Positions 6,565-7,986 of a DNA stretch of 7,986 nucleotides are shown here, one piece after another. Below the pieces are notes generated by a model, which was not told the DNA's origin, did not search any database, and was given only the letters and a program-made list of their open reading frames with translations. The stretch is from contig CAMIOJ010000093.1 of assembly GCA_946222435.1 (NCBI GenBank), positions 1 through 7,986 of the forward strand, read 5' to 3'. A program made the position numbers and the translations under genes. The stretch comes from an uncultured Micrococcus sp. GTDB lineage: Bacteria > Actinomycetota > Actinomycetes > Actinomycetales > Micrococcaceae. The stretch's first letter is position 1, and each line of letters starts with the position of its first letter.

Positions 6565-7134
6565 CTAGCTGCCGCCGGCGAGGGTCCAGAGGACCACGGC
6601 GGTCTCCTGCCCGGGGTTGGCCCAGGTGTGCGGCTCGTGGCCGGAGAAGGTGGCGGTGTCCCCGGCGGCGAGCTCGTGGACGGCGTCCGCGGTGCGCAGG
6701 CGCAGGGTGCCGGCCACCACGTGGAGGGACTCCACGAGGCAGTCCACGGTGTACAGCTCGGACTCCCCGCTGCCGCCGGCGGCGATCTCGGCCCGAATGA
6801 TCTGCAGGTCCCGGCGGCCACGCGGGGTGATGAGGCGCTCGGTGATGCCCTGGCCGCCCAGGGAGACGGACGGGGCCTCGTCCCAGCGGACCACGGTGAC
6901 CTCGGGGGCGTCGAGGACGGCGCCGGGGCTGACGCCCAACGCCTGGCAGAGCGCCATGAGCGAGGCGACCGACGGGCTGGTCATGTCCCGCTCCACGCGG
7001 GAGAGGAACCCCTTGGACAGGCCCGTGGTGGCGGAGAGCTGGGCGATGGTGATGCGCCGCCGCTCGCGCAGGGCGCGCAGGCGTCGCCCGATGGCCGGGT
7101 CGGACGTGCGCGGCTCGATCGGCAGGGACTTCAT
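6565..7134 (-). CDS. XRE-family transcriptional regulator with C-terminal cupin domain
   Basis: This 189-residue regulator has an N-terminal lambda-repressor-type helix-turn-helix (about 16-70). ITIAQLSATTGLSKGFLSRV (28-47) spans the turn and recognition helix, followed by PSVASLMALCQALGVSPGAV (54-73). A C-terminal cupin barrel (about 108-187) ends with HVVAGTLRLR (138-147), AAGDTATFSGHEPHTWANPG (156-175) and VLWTL. The usual cupin HxH metal motif is absent, so ligand binding without metal is likely. The ATG at 7134 has GGAGG at 7139-7143. An ATG ten codons upstream lacks a good site. PuuR, an XRE-cupin protein, represses putrescine catabolism in E. coli. By analogy, and because it heads the ureohydrolase-ThDP enzyme operon and diverges from a transporter, this is probably a local, autoregulating, ligand-responsive regulator. 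Repressor versus activator cannot be told. Confidence 0.92.
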   Translation of the reverse strand: MKSLPIEPRTSDPAIGRRLRALRERRRITIAQLSATTGLSKGFLSRVERDMTSPSVASLMALCQALGVSPGAVLDAPEVTVVRWDEAPSVSLGGQGITERLITPRGRRDLQIIRAEIAAGGSGESELYTVDCLVESLHVVAGTLRLRTADAVHELAAGDTATFSGHEPHTWANPGQETAVVLWTLAGGS

Positions 7135-7204
7135 CGGCCCTCCGGTGGGTGCGGGGCTTCTCATGTGGTGGACATCACCCCGGCGGCTTGATTCCCAGGG
7201 GGCA

Positions 7205-7243
7205 ACTCTTGTTCACTCTAGGTGTCTGCCCTGGATGGGGCAA
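7205..7243 (-). promoter_or_regulatory. Promoter of the XRE-ureohydrolase-ThDP enzyme operon
   Basis: On the minus strand TTGCCC (7238-7243) and TAGAGT (7215-7220) are separated by exactly 17 bp, giving a start near 7208 and a leader of about 74 bases before the regulator ATG. The plus-strand sequence ACTCT occurs at 7205-7209 and 7215-7219, ten bases (one helical turn) apart, over the -10 and start site. This is a possible autoregulatory operator. The promoter is a good sigma-70-type match; the operator reading is speculative. Confidence 0.5.
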
Positions 7244-7295
7244 GACTGGAGCAGCACGGGAGCGGACCCTCGAGGACGCCACTGCCGCGCATCGG

Positions 7296-7309
7296 TGTGG
7301 CGTGCCACA
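7296..7309. promoter_or_regulatory. 14-bp palindrome upstream of the symporter remnant, operator candidate
   Basis: TGTGGC-GT-GCCACA is a perfect inverted repeat with six-base arms and a two-base centre, typical of a dimeric regulator site. It lies 61 bp before the symporter ATG, in the divergent region shared with the regulator gene. A second hairpin follows at once: CCCGCC (7311-7316) and GGCGGG (7323-7328) around TGCTCC. I see no convincing plus-strand promoter for the symporter, so which promoter this site would control is unclear. Confidence 0.4.
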
Positions 7310-7370
7310 TCCCGCCTGCTCCGGCGGGCATGATCGTGCCCTCTTCCGCACCTCTCCTCTAGGAGTCACC

Positions 7371-7712
7371 ATGACCGTGAACCTGGTCATCGTCGGCCTG
7401 TACCTGGTCGGCATCCTCGCGTTCGGCTGGTGGGGCAAGCGCTGTGCCGCCACCGCGGACGACTACCTCGTGGCCGGCCGCCGCCTCGGCCCGTTCCTGT
7501 ACACCTCCACCATGGCCGCCGTCGTGCTCGGCGGCGCCTCCACGGTCGGCGGCGTGGGACTGGGCTACCTGCACGGCATCTCCGGCGCCTGGCTGGTGGC
7601 CGCCTCCGCCGTCGTCTACGTCCTCCTCAGCCTGATGACCCGGCCCACCGAGCCCGCGGTCCTCGAGGCCTGGCGGGTGCGCTCCCGCCACGGCGTCGAC
7701 GCCGCGGTCTGA
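7371..7712 (+). CDS. Sodium:solute symporter remnant (N-terminal part joined to C-terminal tail)
   Basis: An intact 113-codon frame, with AGGAG (7361-7365) five bases before its ATG, encodes the start of a sodium:solute symporter. Visible parts are a first membrane helix (about 4-20, NLVIVGLYLVGILAFGWWG), the family hallmark DYLVAGRRLGPF (31-42), and the conserved second helix region GGASTVGGVGLGYLHGISG (54-72). The frame then passes into another hydrophobic helix (WLVAASAVVYVLLSL, 74-88) and a tail TRPTEPAVLEAWRVR (90-104). That tail resembles the cytoplasmic end after the last helix of these proteins. Full-length symporters are about 450-550 residues, so roughly 350-400 middle residues appear to be missing without a frameshift. 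It probably cannot transport and is best regarded as a decaying gene. In-frame sequence upstream of the ATG does not look symporter-like. It was presumably the substrate importer of the divergent guanidino operon. Confidence 0.75.
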   Translation: MTVNLVIVGLYLVGILAFGWWGKRCAATADDYLVAGRRLGPFLYTSTMAAVVLGGASTVGGVGLGYLHGISGAWLVAASAVVYVLLSLMTRPTEPAVLEAWRVRSRHGVDAAV

Positions 7713-7810
7713 GAATGCCGCTGGCCGATGACCCCGGGGCCTGCGTTCCTCCGACGCCCGCACGATGGCCGAGGCCAGGCGGTGCGGCGACGGGTGGCGG
7801 CGGGTGGCCC

Positions 7811-7840
7811 TTTCCCCAGGCTCGTCCCATCCCCTAGTGT
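7811..7840 (+). promoter_or_regulatory. Weak promoter candidate for the dehydrogenase gene
   Basis: TAGTGT (7835-7840) resembles the TAGNNT -10 boxes elsewhere in this window. TTTCCC (7811-7816) lies 18 bp upstream as a poor -35. Transcription from here would start near 7847 and give a leader of about 87 bases containing the hairpin at 7884-7915. Confidence 0.3.
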
Positions 7841-7883
7841 CTCCGTACAGCCCGGGACCGGGACTCCCCCTCGGGTTCGCCCC

Positions 7884-7915
7884 GTCTCCCGCCCCGTCGG
7901 GGCCTCGCTGGAGAC
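7884..7915 (+). other. Two-tier hairpin in the leader of the dehydrogenase gene
   Basis: GTCTCC (7884-7889) can pair with GGAGAC (7910-7915). This encloses an inner perfect hairpin, GCCCC-GTC-GGGGC, at 7891-7903. The ribosome-binding sequence GAAAGG follows at 7917-7922. The structure could modulate translation start or attenuate transcription, or could arise by chance in such GC-rich DNA. The rest of the 221-bp interval 7713-7933 shows no gene and no further symporter-like reading frame. Confidence 0.35.
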
Positions 7916-7933
7916 AGAAAGGCAGCAGTTCCC

Positions 7934-7986
7934 ATGACCACCAAGAACCGCGCCGTGGCATTCCACGGCATCAAGGACGTGCGCGT
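7934..7986 (+). CDS. Zinc-type alcohol/formaldehyde dehydrogenase, N-terminal fragment (runs off window)
   Basis: Only 17 codons and two bases are visible: MTTKNRAVAFHGIKDVRV, the last codon being incomplete. The pattern of a short polar start, then RAVAFHG and KDVRV, is the typical first strand-turn-strand of zinc-dependent medium-chain dehydrogenases. It most resembles the formaldehyde-dehydrogenase-like group, which oxidises alcohols or aldehydes with NAD(P). No catalytic residue is inside the window, so cofactor and substrate cannot be assigned. GAAAGG at 7917-7922 lies 11 bases upstream of the ATG, slightly long but acceptable. The gene is on the same strand as the symporter remnant and appears to have its own leader. 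Confidence 0.7.
   Translation, partial: MTTKNRAVAFHGIKDVR

Noticed and set aside
7149..7370. Upstream extension of the symporter frame to 7149
   Set aside because: The added residues are not membrane-like or symporter-like and would overlap the operon promoter. AGGAG right before 7371 marks the start.

Overview
This window is very GC-rich, with codon third positions almost all G or C. Its gene content (an actinobacterial-type pyridoxamine-phosphate-oxidase-like protein, an XRE-cupin regulator next to an agmatinase-family enzyme, and a TAGNNT-type -10 box directly in front of a start codon) points to a high-GC actinobacterium. A Micrococcus/Kocuria-like member of the Micrococcales is the best guess. 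It reads as chromosomal DNA. I see no transposase, integrase, tRNA, rRNA, CRISPR array or phage gene.

Layout. (1) 1-1507, plus strand: an inositol-monophosphatase-family phosphatase whose start probably lies left of the window, then a small flavin/F420-type split-barrel protein. (2) 1547-1582: a near-perfect hairpin between converging genes, probably terminating transcription from both sides. (3) 1650-3413, minus strand: a large FAD-dependent dehydrogenase, apparently with its own leaderless promoter. (4) 3414-3659: an intergenic region holding four copies of a 24-28 bp repeat, two in each orientation, whose inner pair forms a long hairpin. (5) 3660-7134, minus strand: an XRE-cupin regulator, an agmatinase-family ureohydrolase, and a thiamine-diphosphate (ThDP) enzyme of the acetolactate synthase superfamily. 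The last two genes overlap by ATGA. (6) 7135-7370: a divergent control region with a good minus-strand promoter and a 14-bp palindrome. (7) 7371-7712, plus strand: a 113-residue sodium:solute symporter remnant that has lost its middle. (8) 7713-7933: an intergenic stretch with a structured leader, followed by the first 17 codons of a zinc-type alcohol/formaldehyde dehydrogenase that runs off the right edge.

How the genes fit together. The regulator, ureohydrolase, ThDP enzyme and (formerly) transporter look like a catabolic module for a guanidino compound. A ureohydrolase paired with an acetolactate-synthase-like decarboxylase matches the chemistry of the arginine transaminase pathway (2-ketoarginine decarboxylase plus guanidinobutyrase) better than plain agmatine breakdown. 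The substrate is inferred, not shown. The dedicated transporter appears to have been destroyed by an internal in-frame deletion, so the module may now depend on internal substrate or another importer.

The least explained feature is the repeat cluster at 3467-3628. The other points worth a second look are the collapsed symporter and the ThDP enzyme/ureohydrolase pairing.
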